Shown: positions 46,982 to 61,723 of the stretch, piece by piece
How the letters are laid out: the number at the start of each line of letters is the position of its first letter
How positions within the stretch are numbered: the first letter of the stretch is position 1
NCBI GenBank assembly: GCA_964057225.1
Contig: OZ059895.1
Span: forward strand, 21,648,688-21,712,687
Reading direction: 5' to 3'
Length of the DNA stretch: 64,000 nucleotides
DNA from: Auanema rhodensis
Taxonomy: Eukaryota; Nematoda; Chromadorea; Rhabditida; Rhabditidae
Program-made: the position numbers and the translations under genes
Notes under the pieces: model-generated
What the model was told of the DNA's origin: nothing
The model's input: only the letters and a program-made list of their open reading frames with translations
Databases searched by the model: none

Positions 46982-49900
46982 TTTCGTTGAATAACAATGT
47001 CCATCGTCTTTGCCTTGAAAAAAGAAATCTAAAAACATCTACTTCTTGCTAAATTATTTTGAAATTTTTCGAAAAAATTTTTGTCAAAATGTTTTTGGAA
47101 GCAATGTTGAGTGTACATGGAAACTCAACATACACTAATGCATCATTTTTCAAACGATCATAACTAATTTTTGTATTGAGCGTTTCTCAATGTAGTATAG
47201 TGCATTCGATGCGGATTTTTAAGCTGCGTCGATCTGTGTTATCAGATTTGCGCTAGCTTAAAAATGCACCGAGATATCAACTGATATATGTTCACACTTA
47301 TATCCTCGATTTTCACCCTGAAGAAATTATTTTTTCGTTGAATAACATTGTCCATCGTCTTTGCCTTGAAAAAAGGAATCTAAAAACATCTACTTCTTGC
47401 TAAATTATTTTGAAATTTTTCGAAAAAATTTTTGTCAAAATGTTTTTGGAAGCAATGTTGAGTGTACATGGAAACTCAACATACACTAATGCATCATTTT
47501 TCAAACGATCATAACTAATTTTTGTATTGAGCGTTTCTCAATGTAGTATAGTGCATTCGATGCGGATTTTTAAGCTGCGTCGATCTGTGTTATCAGATTT
47601 GCTCTAGCTTAAAAATGCACCGAGATATCAACTGATATATGTTCACACTTATATCCTCGATTTTCACCCTGAAGAAATTATTTTTTCGTTGAATAACATT
47701 GTCCATCGTCTTTGCCTTGAAAAAAGGAATCTAAAAACATCTACTTCTTGCTAAATTATTTTGAAATTTTTCGAAAAAATTTTTGTCAAAATGTTTTTGG
47801 AAGCAATGTTGAGTGTACATGGAAACTCAACATACACTAATGCATCATTTTTCAAACGATCATAACTAATTTTTGTATTGAGCGTTTCTCAATGTAGTAT
47901 AGTGCATTCGATGCGGATTTTTAAGCTGCGTCGATCTGTGTTATCAGATTTGCTCTAGCTTAAAAATGCACCGAGATATCAACTGATATATGTTCACACT
48001 TATATCCTCGATTTTCACCCTGAAGAAATTATTTTTTCGTTGAATAACATTGTCCATCGTCTTTGCCTTGAAAAAAGGAATCTAAAAACATCTACTTCTT
48101 GCTAAATTATTTTGAAATTTTTCGAAAAAATTTTTGTCAAAATGTTTTTGGAAGCAATGTTGAGTGTACATGGAAACTCAACATACACTAATGCATCATT
48201 TTTCAAACGATCATAACTAATTTTTGTATTGAGCGTTTCTCAATGTAGTATAGTGCATTCGATGCGGATTTTTAAGCTGCGTCGATCTGTGTTATCAGAT
48301 TTGCTCTAGCTTAAAAATGCACCGAGATATCAACTGATATATGTTCACACTTATATCCTCGATTTTCACCCTGAAGAAATTATTTTTTCGTTGAATAACA
48401 TTGTCCATCGTCTTTGCCTTGAAAAAAGGAATCTAAAAACATCTACTTCTTGCTAAATTATTTTGAAATTTTTCGAAAAAATTTTTGTCAAAATGTTTTT
48501 GGAAGCAATGTTGAGTGTACATGGAAACTCAACATACACTAATGCATCATTTTTCAAACGATCATAACTAATTTTTGTATTGAGCGTTTCTCAATGTAGT
48601 ATAGTGCATTCGATGCGGATTTTTAAGCTGCGTCGATCTGTGTTATCAGATTTGCGCTAGCTTAAAAATGCACCGAGATATCAACTGATATATGTTCACA
48701 CTTATATCCTCGATTTTCACCCTGAAGAAATTATTTTTTCGTTGAATTACATTGTCCATCGTCTTTGCCTTGAAAAAAGGAATCTAAAAACATCTACTTC
48801 TTGCTAAATTATTTTGAAATTTTTCGAAAAAATTTTTGTCAAAATGTTTTTGGAAGCAATGTTGAGTGTACATGGAAACTCAACATACACTAATGCATCA
48901 TTTTTCAAACGATCATAACTAATTTTTGTATTGAGCGTTTCTCAATGTAGTATAGTGCATTCGATGCGGATTTTTAAGCTGCGTCGATCTGTGTTATCAG
49001 ATTTGCGCTAGCTTAAAAATGCACCGAGATATCAACTGATATATGTTCACACTTATATCCTCGATTTTCACCCTGAAGAAATTATTTTTTCGTTGAATTA
49101 CATTGTCCATCGTCTTTGCCTTGAAAAAAGGAATCTAAAAACATCTACTTCTTGCTAAATTATTTTGAAATTTTTCGAAAAAATTTTTGTCAAAATGTTT
49201 TTGGAAGCAATGTTGAGTGTACATGGAAACTCAACATACACTAATGCATCATTTTTCAAACGATCATAACTAATTTTTGTATTAAGCGTTTCTCAATGTA
49301 GTATAGTGCATTCGATGCGGATTTTTAAGCTGCGTCGATCTGTGTTATCAGATTTGCTCTAGCTTAAAAATGCACCGAGATATCAACTGATATATGTTCA
49401 CACTTATATCCTCGATTTTCACCCTGAAGAAATTATTTTTTCGTTGAATAACATTGTCCATCGTCTTTGCCTTGAAAAAAGGAATCTAAAAACATCTACT
49501 TCTTGCTAAATTATTTTGAAATTTTTCGAAAAAATTTTTGTCAAAATGTTTTTGGAAGCAATGTTGAGTGTACATGGAAACTCAACATACACTAATGCAT
49601 CATTTTTCAAACGATCATAACTAATTTTTGTATTGAGCGTTTCTCGATGTAGTATAGTGCATTCGATGCGGATTTTTAAGCTGCGTCGATCTGTGTTATC
49701 AGATTTGCGCTAGCTTAAAAATGCACCGAGATATCAACTGATATAAGTTCACACTTAGATCCTCGATTTTCACCCTGAAGAATTAATTTTTTCGTTGAAT
49801 AACAATGTCCATCGTCTTTGCCTTGAAAAAAGGAATCTAAAAACATCTACTTCTTGCTAAATTATTTTGAAATTTTTCGAAAAAATTTTTGTCAAAATGT

Positions 49901-52900
49901 TTTTGGAAGCAATGTTGAGTGTACATGGAAACTCAACATACACTAATGCATCATTTTTCAAACGATCATAACTAATTTTTGTATTGAGCGTTTCTCAATG
50001 TAGTATAGTGCATTCGATGCGGATTTTTAAGCTGCGTCGATCTGTGTTATCAGATTTGCGCTAGCTTAAAAATGCACCGAGATATCAACTGATATATGTT
50101 CACACTTATATCCTCGATTTTCACCCTGAAGAAATTATTTTTTCGTTGAATAACATTGTCCATCGTCTTTGCCTTGAAAAAAGGAATCTAAAAACATCTA
50201 CTTCTTGCTAAATTATTTTGAAATTTTTCGAAAAAATTTTTGTCAAAATGTTTTTGGAAGCAATGTTGAGTGTACATGGAAACTCAACATACACTAATGC
50301 ATCATTTTTCAAACGATCATAACTAATTTTTGTATTGAGCGTTTCTCAATGTAGTATAGTGCATTCGATGCGGATTTTTAAGCTGCGTCGATCTGTGTTA
50401 TCAGATTTGCTCTAGCTTAAAAATGCACCGAGATATCAACTGATATATGTTCACACTTATATCCTCGATTTTCACCCTGAAGAAATTATTTTTTCGTTGA
50501 ATAACATTGTCCATCGTCTTTGCCTTGAAAAAAGGAATCTAAAAACATCTACTTCTTGCTAAATTATTTTGAAATTTTTCGAAAAAATTTTTGTCAAAAT
50601 GTTTTTGGAAGCAATGTTGAGTGTACATGGAAACTCAACATACACTAATGCATCATTTTTCAAACGATCATAACTAATTTTTGTATTGAGCGTTTCTCAA
50701 TGTAGTATAGTGCATTCGATGCGGATTTTTAAGCTGCGTCGATCTGTGTTATCAGATTTGCTCTAGCTTAAAAATGCACCGAGATATCAACTGATATATG
50801 TTCACACTTATATCCTCGATTTTCACCCTGAAGAAATTATTTTTTCGTTGAATAACATTGTCCATCGTCTTTGCCTTGAAAAAAGGAATCTAAAAACATC
50901 TACTTCTTGCTAAATTATTTTGAAATTTTTCGAAAAAATTTTTGTCAAAATGTTTTTGGAAGCAATGTTGAGTGTACATGGAAACTCAACATACACTAAT
51001 GCATCATTTTTCAAACGATCATAACTAATTTTTGTATTGAGCGTTTCTCAATGTAGTATAGTGCATTCGATGCGGATTTTTAAGCTGCGTCGATCTGTGT
51101 TATCAGATTTGCGCTAGCTTAAAAATGCACCGAGATATCAACTGATATATGTTCACACTTATATCCTCGATTTTCACCCTGAAGAAATTATTTTTTCGTT
51201 GAATTACATTGTCCATCGTCTTTGCCTTGAAAAAAGGAATCTAAAAACATCTACTTCTTGCTAAATTATTTTGAAATTTTTCGAAAAAATTTTTGTCAAA
51301 ATGTTTTTGGAAGCAATGTTGAGTGTACATGGAAACTCAACATACACTAATGCATCATTTTTCAAACGATCATAACTAATTTTTGTATTAAGCGTTTCTC
51401 AATGTAGTATAGTGCATTCGATGCGGATTTTTAAGCTGCGTCGATCTGTGTTATCAGATTTGCTCTAGCTTAAAAATGCACCGAGATATCAACTGATATA
51501 TGTTCACACTTATATCCTCGATTTTCACCCTGAAGAAATTATTTTTTCGTTGAATAACATTGTCCATCGTCTTTGCCTTGAAAAAAGGAATCTAAAAACA
51601 TCTACTTCTTGCTAAATTATTTTGAAATTTTTCGAAAAAATTTTTGTCAAAATGTTTTTGGAAGCAATGTTGAGTGTACATGGAAACTCAACATACACTA
51701 ATGCATCATTTTTCAAACGATCATAACTAATTTTTGTATTGAGCGTTTCTCGATGTAGTATAGTGCATTCGATGCGGATTTTTAAGCTGCGTCGATCTGT
51801 GTTATCAGATTTGCGCTAGCTTAAAAATGCACCGAGATATCAACTGATATAAGTTCACACTTAGATCCTCGATTTTCACCCTGAAGAATTAATTTTTTCG
51901 TTGAATAACAATGTCCATCGTCTTTGCCTTGAAAAAAGGAATCTAAAAACATCTACTTCTTGCTAAATTATTTTGAAATTTTTCGAAAAAATTTTTGTCA
52001 AAATGTTTTTGGAAGCAATGTTGAGTGTACATGGAAACTCAACATACACTAATGCATCATTTTTCAAACGATCATAACTAATTTTTGTATTGAGCGTTTC
52101 TCAATGTAGTATAGTGCATTCGATGCGGATTTTTAAGCTGCGTCGATCTGTGTTATCAGATTTGCGCTAGCTTAAAAATGCACCGAGATATCAACTGATA
52201 TATGTTCACACTTATATCCTCGATTTTCACCCTGAAGAAATTATTTTTTCGTTGAATAACATTGTCCATCGTCTTTGCCTTGAAAAAAGGAATCTAAAAA
52301 CATCTACTTCTTGCTAAATTATTTTGAAATTTTTCGAAAAAATTTTTGTCAAAATGTTTTTGGAAGCAATGTTGAGTGTACATGGAAACTCAACATACAC
52401 TAATGCATCATTTTTCAAACGATCATAACTAATTTTTGTATTGAGCGTTTCTCAATGTAGTATAGTGCATTCGATGCGGATTTTTAAGCTGCGTCGATCT
52501 GTGTTATCAGATTTGCTCTAGCTTAAAAATGCACCGAGATATCAACTGATATATGTTCACACTTATATCCTCGATTTTCACCCTGAAGAAATTATTTTTT
52601 CGTTGAATAACATTGTCCATCGTCTTTGCCTTGAAAAAAGGAATCTAAAAACATCTACTTCTTGCTAAATTATTTTGAAATTTTTCGAAAAAATTTTTGT
52701 CAAAATGTTTTTGGAAGCAATGTTGAGTGTACATGGAAACTCAACATACACTAATGCATCATTTTTCAAACGATCATAACTAATTTTTGTATTGAGCGTT
52801 TCTCAATGTAGTATAGTGCATTCGATGCGGATTTTTAAGCTGCGTCGATCTGTGTTATCAGATTTGCTCTAGCTTAAAAATGCACCGAGATATCAACTGA

Positions 52901-54703
52901 TATATGTTCACACTTATATCCTCGATTTTCACCCTGAAGAAATTATTTTTTCGTTGAATAACATTGTCCATCGTCTTTGCCTTGAAAAAAGGAATCTAAA
53001 AACATCTACTTCTTGCTAAATTATTTTGAAATTTTTCGAAAAAATTTTTGTCAAAATGTTTTTGGAAGCAATGTTGAGTGTACATGGAAACTCAACATAC
53101 ACTAATGCATCATTTTTCAAACGATCATAACTAATTTTTGTATTGAGCGTTTCTCAATGTAGTATAGTGCATTCGATGCGGATTTTTAAGCTGCGTCGAT
53201 CTGTGTTATCAGATTTGCTCTAGCTTAAAAATGCACCGAGATATCAACTGATATATGTTCACACTTATATCCTCGATTTTCACCCTGAAGAAATTATTTT
53301 TTCGTTGAATAACATTGTCCATCGTCTTTGCCTTGAAAAAAGGAATCTAAAAACATCTACTTCTTGCTAAATTATTTTGAAATTTTTCGAAAAAATTTTT
53401 GTCAAAATGTTTTTGGAAGCAATGTTGAGTGTACATGGAAACTCAACATACACTAATGCATCATTTTTCAAACGATCATAACTAATTTTTGTATTGAGCG
53501 TTTCTCAATGTAGTATAGTGCATTCGATGCGGATTTTTAAGCTGCGTCGATCTGTGTTATCAGATTTGCGCTAGCTTAAAAATGCACCGAGATATCAACT
53601 GATATATGTTCACACTTATATCCTCGATTTTCACCCTGAAGAAATTATTTTTTCGTTGAATTACATTGTCCATCGTCTTTGCCTTGAAAAAAGGAATCTA
53701 AAAACATCTACTTCTTGCTAAATTATTTTGAAATTTTTCGAAAAAATTTTTGTCAAAATGTTTTTGGAAGCAATGTTGAGTGTACATGGAAACTCAACAT
53801 ACACTAATGCATCATTTTTCAAACGATCATAACTAATTTTTGTATTGAGCGTTTCTCAATGTAGTATAGTGCATTCGATGCGGATTTTTAAGCTGCGTCG
53901 ATCTGTGTTATCAGATTTGCGCTAGCTTAAAAATGCACCGAGATATCAACTGATATATGTTCACACTTATATCCTCGATTTTCACCCTGAAGAAATTATT
54001 TTTTCGTTGAATTACATTGTCCATCGTCTTTGCCTTGAAAAAAGGAATCTAAAAACATCTACTTCTTGCTAAATTATTTTGAAATTTTTCGAAAAAATTT
54101 TTGTCAAAATGTTTTTGGAAGCAATGTTGAGTGTACATGGAAACTCAACATACACTAATGCATCATTTTTCAAACGATCATAACTAATTTTTGTATTAAG
54201 CGTTTCTCAATGTAGTATAGTGCATTCGATGCGGATTTTTAAGCTGCGTCGATCTGTGTTATCAGATTTGCTCTAGCTTAAAAATGCACCGAGATATCAA
54301 CTGATATATGTTCACACTTATATCCTCGATTTTCACCCTGAAGAAATTATTTTTTCGTTGAATAACATTGTCCATCGTCTTTGCCTTGAAAAAAGGAATC
54401 TAAAAACATCTACTTCTTGCTAAATTATTTTGAAATTTTTCGAAAAAATTTTTGTCAAAATGTTTTTGGAAGCAATGTTGAGTGTACATGGAAACTCAAC
54501 ATACACTAATGCATCATTTTTCAAACGATCATAACTAATTTTTGTATTGAGCGTTTCTCGATGTAGTATAGTGCATTCGATGCGGATTTTTAAGCTGCGT
54601 CGATCTGTGTTATCAGATTTGCGCTAGCTTAAAAATGCACCGAGATATCAACTGATATAAGTTCACACTTAGATCCTCGATTTTCACCCTGAAGAATTAA
54701 TTT
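46982..54703. repeat. 8-6-8 monomer higher-order repeat series
   Basis: Blocks 46982-49789 (8 monomers), 49790-51895 (6) and 51896-54703 (8) each begin with a TAACAATG unit and end with the module GAATTACATTG/ATTAAG/CTC followed by CTCGATG/CGC/TATAAGTTC. The two 8-unit blocks agree in order; the 6-unit block lacks one CTC unit and one TTACATTG unit. The same 8-unit opening starts again at 61724 and runs off the window. Confidence 0.88.
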
Positions 54704-57700
54704 TTTCGTTGAATAACAATGTCCATCGTCTTTGCCTTGAAAAAAGGAATCTAAAAACATCTACTTCTTGCTAAATTATTTTGAAATTTTTCGAAAAAAT
54801 TTTTGTCAAAATGTTTTTGGAAGCAATGTTGAGTGTACATGGAAACTCAACATACACTAATGCATCATTTTTCAAACGATCATAACTAATTTTTGTATTG
54901 AGCGTTTCTCAATGTAGTATAGTGCATTCGATGCGGATTTTTAAGCTGCGTCGATCTGTGTTATCAGATTTGCGCTAGCTTAAAAATGCACCGAGATATC
55001 AACTGATATATGTTCACACTTATATCCTCGATTTTCACCCTGAAGAAATTATTTTTTCGTTGAATAACATTGTCCATCGTCTTTGCCTTGAAAAAAGGAA
55101 TCTAAAAACATCTACTTCTTGCTAAATTATTTTGAAATTTTTCGAAAAAATTTTTGTCAATATGTTTTTGGAAGCAATGTTGAGTGTACATGGAAACTCA
55201 ACATACACTAATGCATCATTTTTCAAACGATCATAACTAATTTTTGTATCAAGCGTTTCTCAATGTAGTATAGTGCATTCGATGCGGATTTTTAAGCTGC
55301 GTCGATCTGTGTTATCAGATTTGCGCTAGCTTAAAAATGCACCGAGATATCAACTGATATATGTTCACACTTATATCCTCGATTTTCACCCTGAAGAAAT
55401 TATTTTTTCGTTGAATAACATTGTCCATCGTCTTTGCCTTGAAAAAAGGAATCTAAAAACATCTACTTCTTGCTAAATTATTTTGAAATTTTTCGAAAAA
55501 ATTTTTGTCAAAATGTTTTTGGAAGCAATGTTGAGTGTACATGGAAACTCAACATACACTAATGCATCATTTTTCAAACGATCATAACTAATTTTTGTAT
55601 TAAGCGTTTCTCAATGTAGTATAGTGCATTCGATGCGGATTTTTAAGCTGCGTCGATCTGTGTTATCAGATTTGCTCTAGCTTAAAAATGCACCGAGATA
55701 TCAACTGATATATGTTCACACTTATATCCTCGATTTTCACCCTGAAGAAATTATTTTTTCGTTGAATAACATTGTCCATCGTCTTTGCCTTGAAAAAAGG
55801 AATCTAAAAACATCTACTTCTTGCTAAATTATTTTGAAAATTTTCGAAAAAATTTTTGTCAAAATGTTTTTGGAAGCAATGTTGAGTGTACATGGAAACT
55901 CAACATACACTAATGCATCATTTTTCAAACGATCATAACTAATTTTTGTATTAAGCGTTTCTCAATGTAGTATAGTGCATTCGATGCGGATTTTTAAGCT
56001 GCGTCGATCTGTGTTATCAGATTTGCTCTAGCTTAAAAATGCACCGAGATATCAACTGATATATGTTCACACTTATATCCTCGATTTTCACCCTGAAGAA
56101 ATTATTTTTTCGTTGAATAACATTGTCCATCGTCTTTGCCTTGAAAAAAGGAATCTAAAAACATCTACTTCTTGCTAAATTATTTTGAAATTTTTCGAAA
56201 AAATTTTTGTCAAAATGTTTTTGGAAGCAATGTTGAGTGTACATGGAAACTCAACATACACTAATGCATCATTTTTCAAACGATCATAACTAATTTTTGT
56301 ATTGAGCGTTTCTCAATGTAGTATAGTGCATTCGATGCGGATTTTTAAGCTGCGTCGATCTGTGTTATCAGATTTGCGCTAGCTTAAAAATGCACCGAGA
56401 TATCAACTGATATATGTTCACACTTATATCCTCGATTTTCACCCTGAAGAAATTATTTTTTCGTTGAATAACATTGTCCATCGTCTTTGCCTTAAAAAAA
56501 GGAATCTAAAAACATCTACTTCTTGCTAAATTATTCTGAAATTTTTCGAAAAAATTTTTGTCAAAATGTTTTTGGAAGCAATGTTGAGTGTACATGGAAA
56601 CTCAACATACACTAATGCATCATTTTTCAAACGATCATAACTAATTTTTGTATTGAGCGTTTCTCAATGTAGTATAGTGCATTCGATGCGGATTTTTAAG
56701 CTGCGTCGATCTGTGTTATCAGATTTGCTCTAGCTTAAAAATGCACCGAGATATCAACTGATATATGTTCACACTTATATCCTCGATTTTCACCCTGAAG
56801 AAATTATTTTTTCGTTGAATAACATTGTCCATCGTCTTTGCCTTGAAAAAAGGAATCTAAAAACATCTACTTCTTGCTAAATTATTTTGAAATTTTTCGA
56901 AAAAATTTTTGTCAAAATGTTTTTGGAAGCAATGTTGAGTGTACATGGAAACTCAACATACACTAATGCATCATTTTTCAAACGATCATAACTAATTTTT
57001 GTATTGAGCGTTTCTCAATGTAGTATAGTGCATTCGATGCGGATTTTTAAGCTGCGTCGATCTGTGTTATCAGATTTGCTCTAGCTTAAAAATGCACCGA
57101 GATATCAACTGATATATGTTCACACTTATATCCTCGATTTTCACCCTGAAGAAATTATTTTTTCGTTGAATAACATTGTCCATCGTCTTTGCCTTGAAAA
57201 AAGGAATCTAAAAACATCTACTTCTTGCTAAATTATTTTGAAATTTTTCGAAAAAATTTTTGTCAAAATGTTTTTGGAAGCAATGTTGAGTGTACATGGA
57301 AACTCAACATACACTAATGCATCATTTTTCAAACGATCATAACTAATTTTTGTATTGAGCGTTTCTCAATGTAGTATAGTGCATTCGATGCGGATTTTTA
57401 AGCTGCGTCGATCTGTGTTATCAGATTTGCGCTAGCTTAAAAATGCACCGAGATATCAACTGATATATGTTCACACTTATATCCTCGATTTTCACCCTGA
57501 AGAAATTATTTTTTCGTTGAATAACATTGTCCATCGTCTTTGCCTTGAAAAAAGGAATCTAAAAACATCTACTTCTTGCTAAATTATTTTGAAATTTTTC
57601 GAAAAAATTTTTGTCAAAATGTTTTTGGAAGCAATGTTGAGTGTACATGGAAACTCAACATACACTAATGCATCATTTTTCAAACGATCATAACTAATTT

Positions 57701-60319
57701 TTGTATTAAGCGTTTCTCAATGTAGTATAGTGCATTCGATGCGGATTTTTAAGCTGCGTCGATCTGTGTTATCAGATTTGCTCTAGCTTAAAAATGCACC
57801 GAGATATCAACTGATATATGTTCACACTTATATCCTCGATTTTCACCCTGAAGAAATTATTTTTTCGTTGAATAACATTGTCCATCGTCTTTGCCTTGAA
57901 AAAAGGAATCTAAAAACATCTACTTCTTGCTAAATTATTTTGAAATTTTTCGAAAAAATTTTTGTCAAAATGTTTTTGGAAGCAATGTTGAGTGTACATG
58001 GAAACTCAACATACACTAATGCATCATTTTTCAAACGATCATAACTAATTTTTGTATTGAGCGTTTCTCAATGTAGTATAGTGCATTCGATGCGGATTTT
58101 TAAGCTGCGTCGATCTGTGTTATCAGATTTGCGCTAGCTTAAAAATGCACCGAGATATCAACTGATATATGTTCACACTTATATCCTCGATTTTCACCCT
58201 GAAGAAATTATTTTTTCGTTGAATAACATTGTCCATCGTCTTTGCCTTGAAAAAAGGAATCTAAAAACATCTACTTCTTGCTAAATTATTTTGAAATTTT
58301 TCGAAAAAATTTTTGTCAAAATGTTTTTGGAAGCAATGTTGAGTGTACATGGAAACTCAACATACACTAATGCATCATTTTTCAAACGATCATAACTAAT
58401 TTTTGTATTAAGCGTTTCTCAATGTAGTATAGTGCATTCGATGCGGATTTTTAAGCTGCGTCGATCTGTGTTATCAGATTTGCTCTAGCTTAAAAATGCA
58501 CCGAGATATCAACTGATATATGTTCACACTTATATCCTCGATTTTCACCCTGAAGAAATTATTTTTTCGTTGAATAACATTGTCCATCGTCTTTGCCTTG
58601 AAAAAAGGAATCTAAAAACATCTACTTCTTGCTAAATTATTTTGAAATTTTTCGAAAAAATTTTTGTCAAAATGTTTTTGGAAGCAATGTTGAGTGTACA
58701 TGGAAACTCAACATACACTAATGCATCATTTTTCAAACGATCATAACTAATTTTTGTATTGAGCGTTTCTCGATATAGTATAGTGCATTCGATGCGGATT
58801 TTTAAGCTGCGTCGATCTGTGTTATCAGATTTGCGCTAGCTTAAAAATGCACCGAGATATCAACTGATATAAGTTCACACTTAGATCCTCGATTTTCACC
58901 CTGAAGAATTAATTTTTTCGTTGAATAACAATGTCCATCGTCTTTGCCTTGAAAAAAGGAATCTAAAAACATCTACTTCTTGCTAAATTATTTTGAAATT
59001 TTTCGAAAAAATTTTTGTCAAAATGTTTTTGGAAGCAATGTTGAGTGTACATGGAAACTCAACATACACTAATGCATCATTTTTCAAACGATCATAACTA
59101 ATTTTTGTATTGAGCGTTTCTCGATGTAGTATAGTGCATTCGATGCGGATTTTTAAGCTGCGTCGATCTGTGTTATCAGATTTGCGCTAGCTTAAAAATG
59201 CACCGAGATATCAACTGATATATGTTCACACTTATATCCTCGATTTTCACCCTGAAGAAATTATTTTTTCGTTGAATAACATTGTCCATCGTGTTTGCCT
59301 TGAAAAAAGGAATCTAAAAACATCTACTTCTTGCTAAATTATTTTGAAATTTTTCGAAAAAATTTTTGTCAAAATGTTTTTGGAAGCAATGTTGAGTGTA
59401 CATGGAAACTCAACATACACTAATGCATCATTTTTCAAACGATCATAACTAATTTTTGTATTGAGCGTTTCTCGATGTAGTATAGTGCATTCGATGCGGA
59501 TTTTTAAGCTGCGTCGATCTGTGTTATCAGATTTGCGCTAGCTTAAAAATGCACCGAGATATCAACTGATATATGTTCACACTTATATCCTCGATTTTCA
59601 CCCTGAAGAAATCATTTTTTCGTTGAATTACATTGTCCATCGTCTTTGCCTTGAAAAAAGGAATCTAAAAACATCTACTTCTTGCTAAATTATTTTGAAA
59701 TTTTTCGAAAAAATTTTTGTCAAAATGTTTTTGGAAGCAATGTTGAGTGTACATGGAAACTCAACATACACTAATGCATCATTTTTCAAACGATCATAAC
59801 TAATTTTTGTATTAAGCGTTTCTCAATGTAGTATAGTGCATTCGATGCGGATTTTTAAGCTGCGTCGATCTGTGTTATCAGATTTGCTCTAGCTTAAAAA
59901 TGCACCGAGATATCAACTGATATATGTTCACACTTATATCCTCGATTTTCACCCTGAAGAAATTATTTTTTCGTTGAATAACATTGTCCATCGTCTTTGC
60001 CTTAAAAAAAGGAATCTAAAAACATCTACTTCTTGCTAAATTATTTTGAAATTTTTCGAAAAAATTTTTGTCAAAATGTTTTTGGAAGCAATGTTGAGTG
60101 TACATGGAAACTCAACATACACTAATGCATCATTTTTCAAACGATCATAACTAATTTTTGTATTGAGCGTTTCTCGATGTAGTATAGTGCATTCGATGCG
60201 GATTTTTAAGCTGCGTCGATCTGTGTTATCAGATTTGCGCTAGCTTAAAAATGCACCGAGATATCAACTGATATAAGTTCACACTTAGATCCTCGATTTT
60301 CACCCTGAAGAATTAATTT

Positions 60320-61723
60320 TTTCGTTGAATAACAATGTCCATCGTCTTTGCCTTGAAAAAAGAAATCTAAAAACATCTACTTCTTGCTAAATTATTTTGA
60401 AATTTTTCGAAAAAATTTTTGTCAAAATGTTTTTGGAAGCAATGTTGAGTGTACATGGAAACTCAACATACACTAATGCATCATTTTTCAAACGATCATA
60501 ACTAATTTTTGTATTGAGCGTTTCTCAATGTAGTATAGTGCATTCGATGCGGATTTTTAAGCTGCGTCGATCTGTGTTATCAGATTTGCGCTAGCTTAAA
60601 AATGCACCGAGATATCAACTGATATATGTTCACACTTATATCCTCGATTTTCACCCTGAAGAAATTATTTTTTCGTTGAATAACATTGTCCATCGTCTTT
60701 GCCTTGAAAAAAGGAATCTAAAAACATCTACTTCTTGCTAAATTATTTTGAAATTTTTCGAAAAAATTTTTGTCAAAATGTTTTTGGAAGCAATGTTGAG
60801 TGTACATGGAAACTCAACATACACTAATGCATCATTTTTCAAACGATCATAACTAATTTTTGTATTGAGCGTTTCTCAATGTAGTATAGTGCATTCGATG
60901 CGGATTTTTAAGCTGCGTCGATCTGTGTTATCAGATTTGCTCTAGCTTAAAAATGCACCGAGATATCAACTGATATATGTTCACACTTATATCCTCGATT
61001 TTCACCCTGAAGAAATTATTTTTTCGTTGAATAACATTGTCCATCGTCTTTGCCTTGAAAAAAGGAATCTAAAAACATCTACTTCTTGCTAAATTATTTT
61101 GAAATTTTTCGAAAAAATTTTTGTCAAAATGTTTTTGGAAGCAATGTTGAGTGTACATGGAAACTCAACATACACTAATGCATCATTTTTCAAACGATCA
61201 TAACTAATTTTTGTATTGAGCGTTTCTCAATGTAGTATAGTGCATTCGATGCGGATTTTTAAGCTGCGTCGATCTGTGTTATCAGATTTGCTCTAGCTTA
61301 AAAATGCACCGAGATATCAACTGATATATGTTCACACTTATATCCTCGATTTTCACCCTGAAGAAATTATTTTTTCGTTGAATAACATTGTCCATCGTCT
61401 TTGCCTTGAAAAAAGGAATCTAAAAACATCTACTTCTTGCTAAATTATTTTGAAATTTTTCGAAAAAATTTTTGTCAAAATGTTTTTGGAAGCAATGTTG
61501 AGTGTACATGGAAACTCAACATACACTAATGCATCATTTTTCAAACGATCATAACTAATTTTTGTATTGAGCGTTTCTCGATGTAGTATAGTGCATTCGA
61601 TGCGGATTTTTAAGCTGCGTCGATCTGTGTTATCAGATTTGCGCTAGCTTAAAAATGCACCGAGATATCAACTGATATAAGTTCACACTTAGATCCTCGA
61701 TTTTCACCCTGAAGAATTAATTT
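60320..61723. repeat. 4-monomer higher-order repeat unit (1,404 bp)
   Basis: Four monomers in the order TAACAATG/CGC, CTC, CTC, CTCGATG/CGC with TATAAGTTC. The same order occurs at 45578-46981, about 14.7 kb to the left, except that the first unit there has AAAGGAAT rather than AAAGAAAT. It is best read as a shortened form of the 6- and 8-monomer units. Confidence 0.75.
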
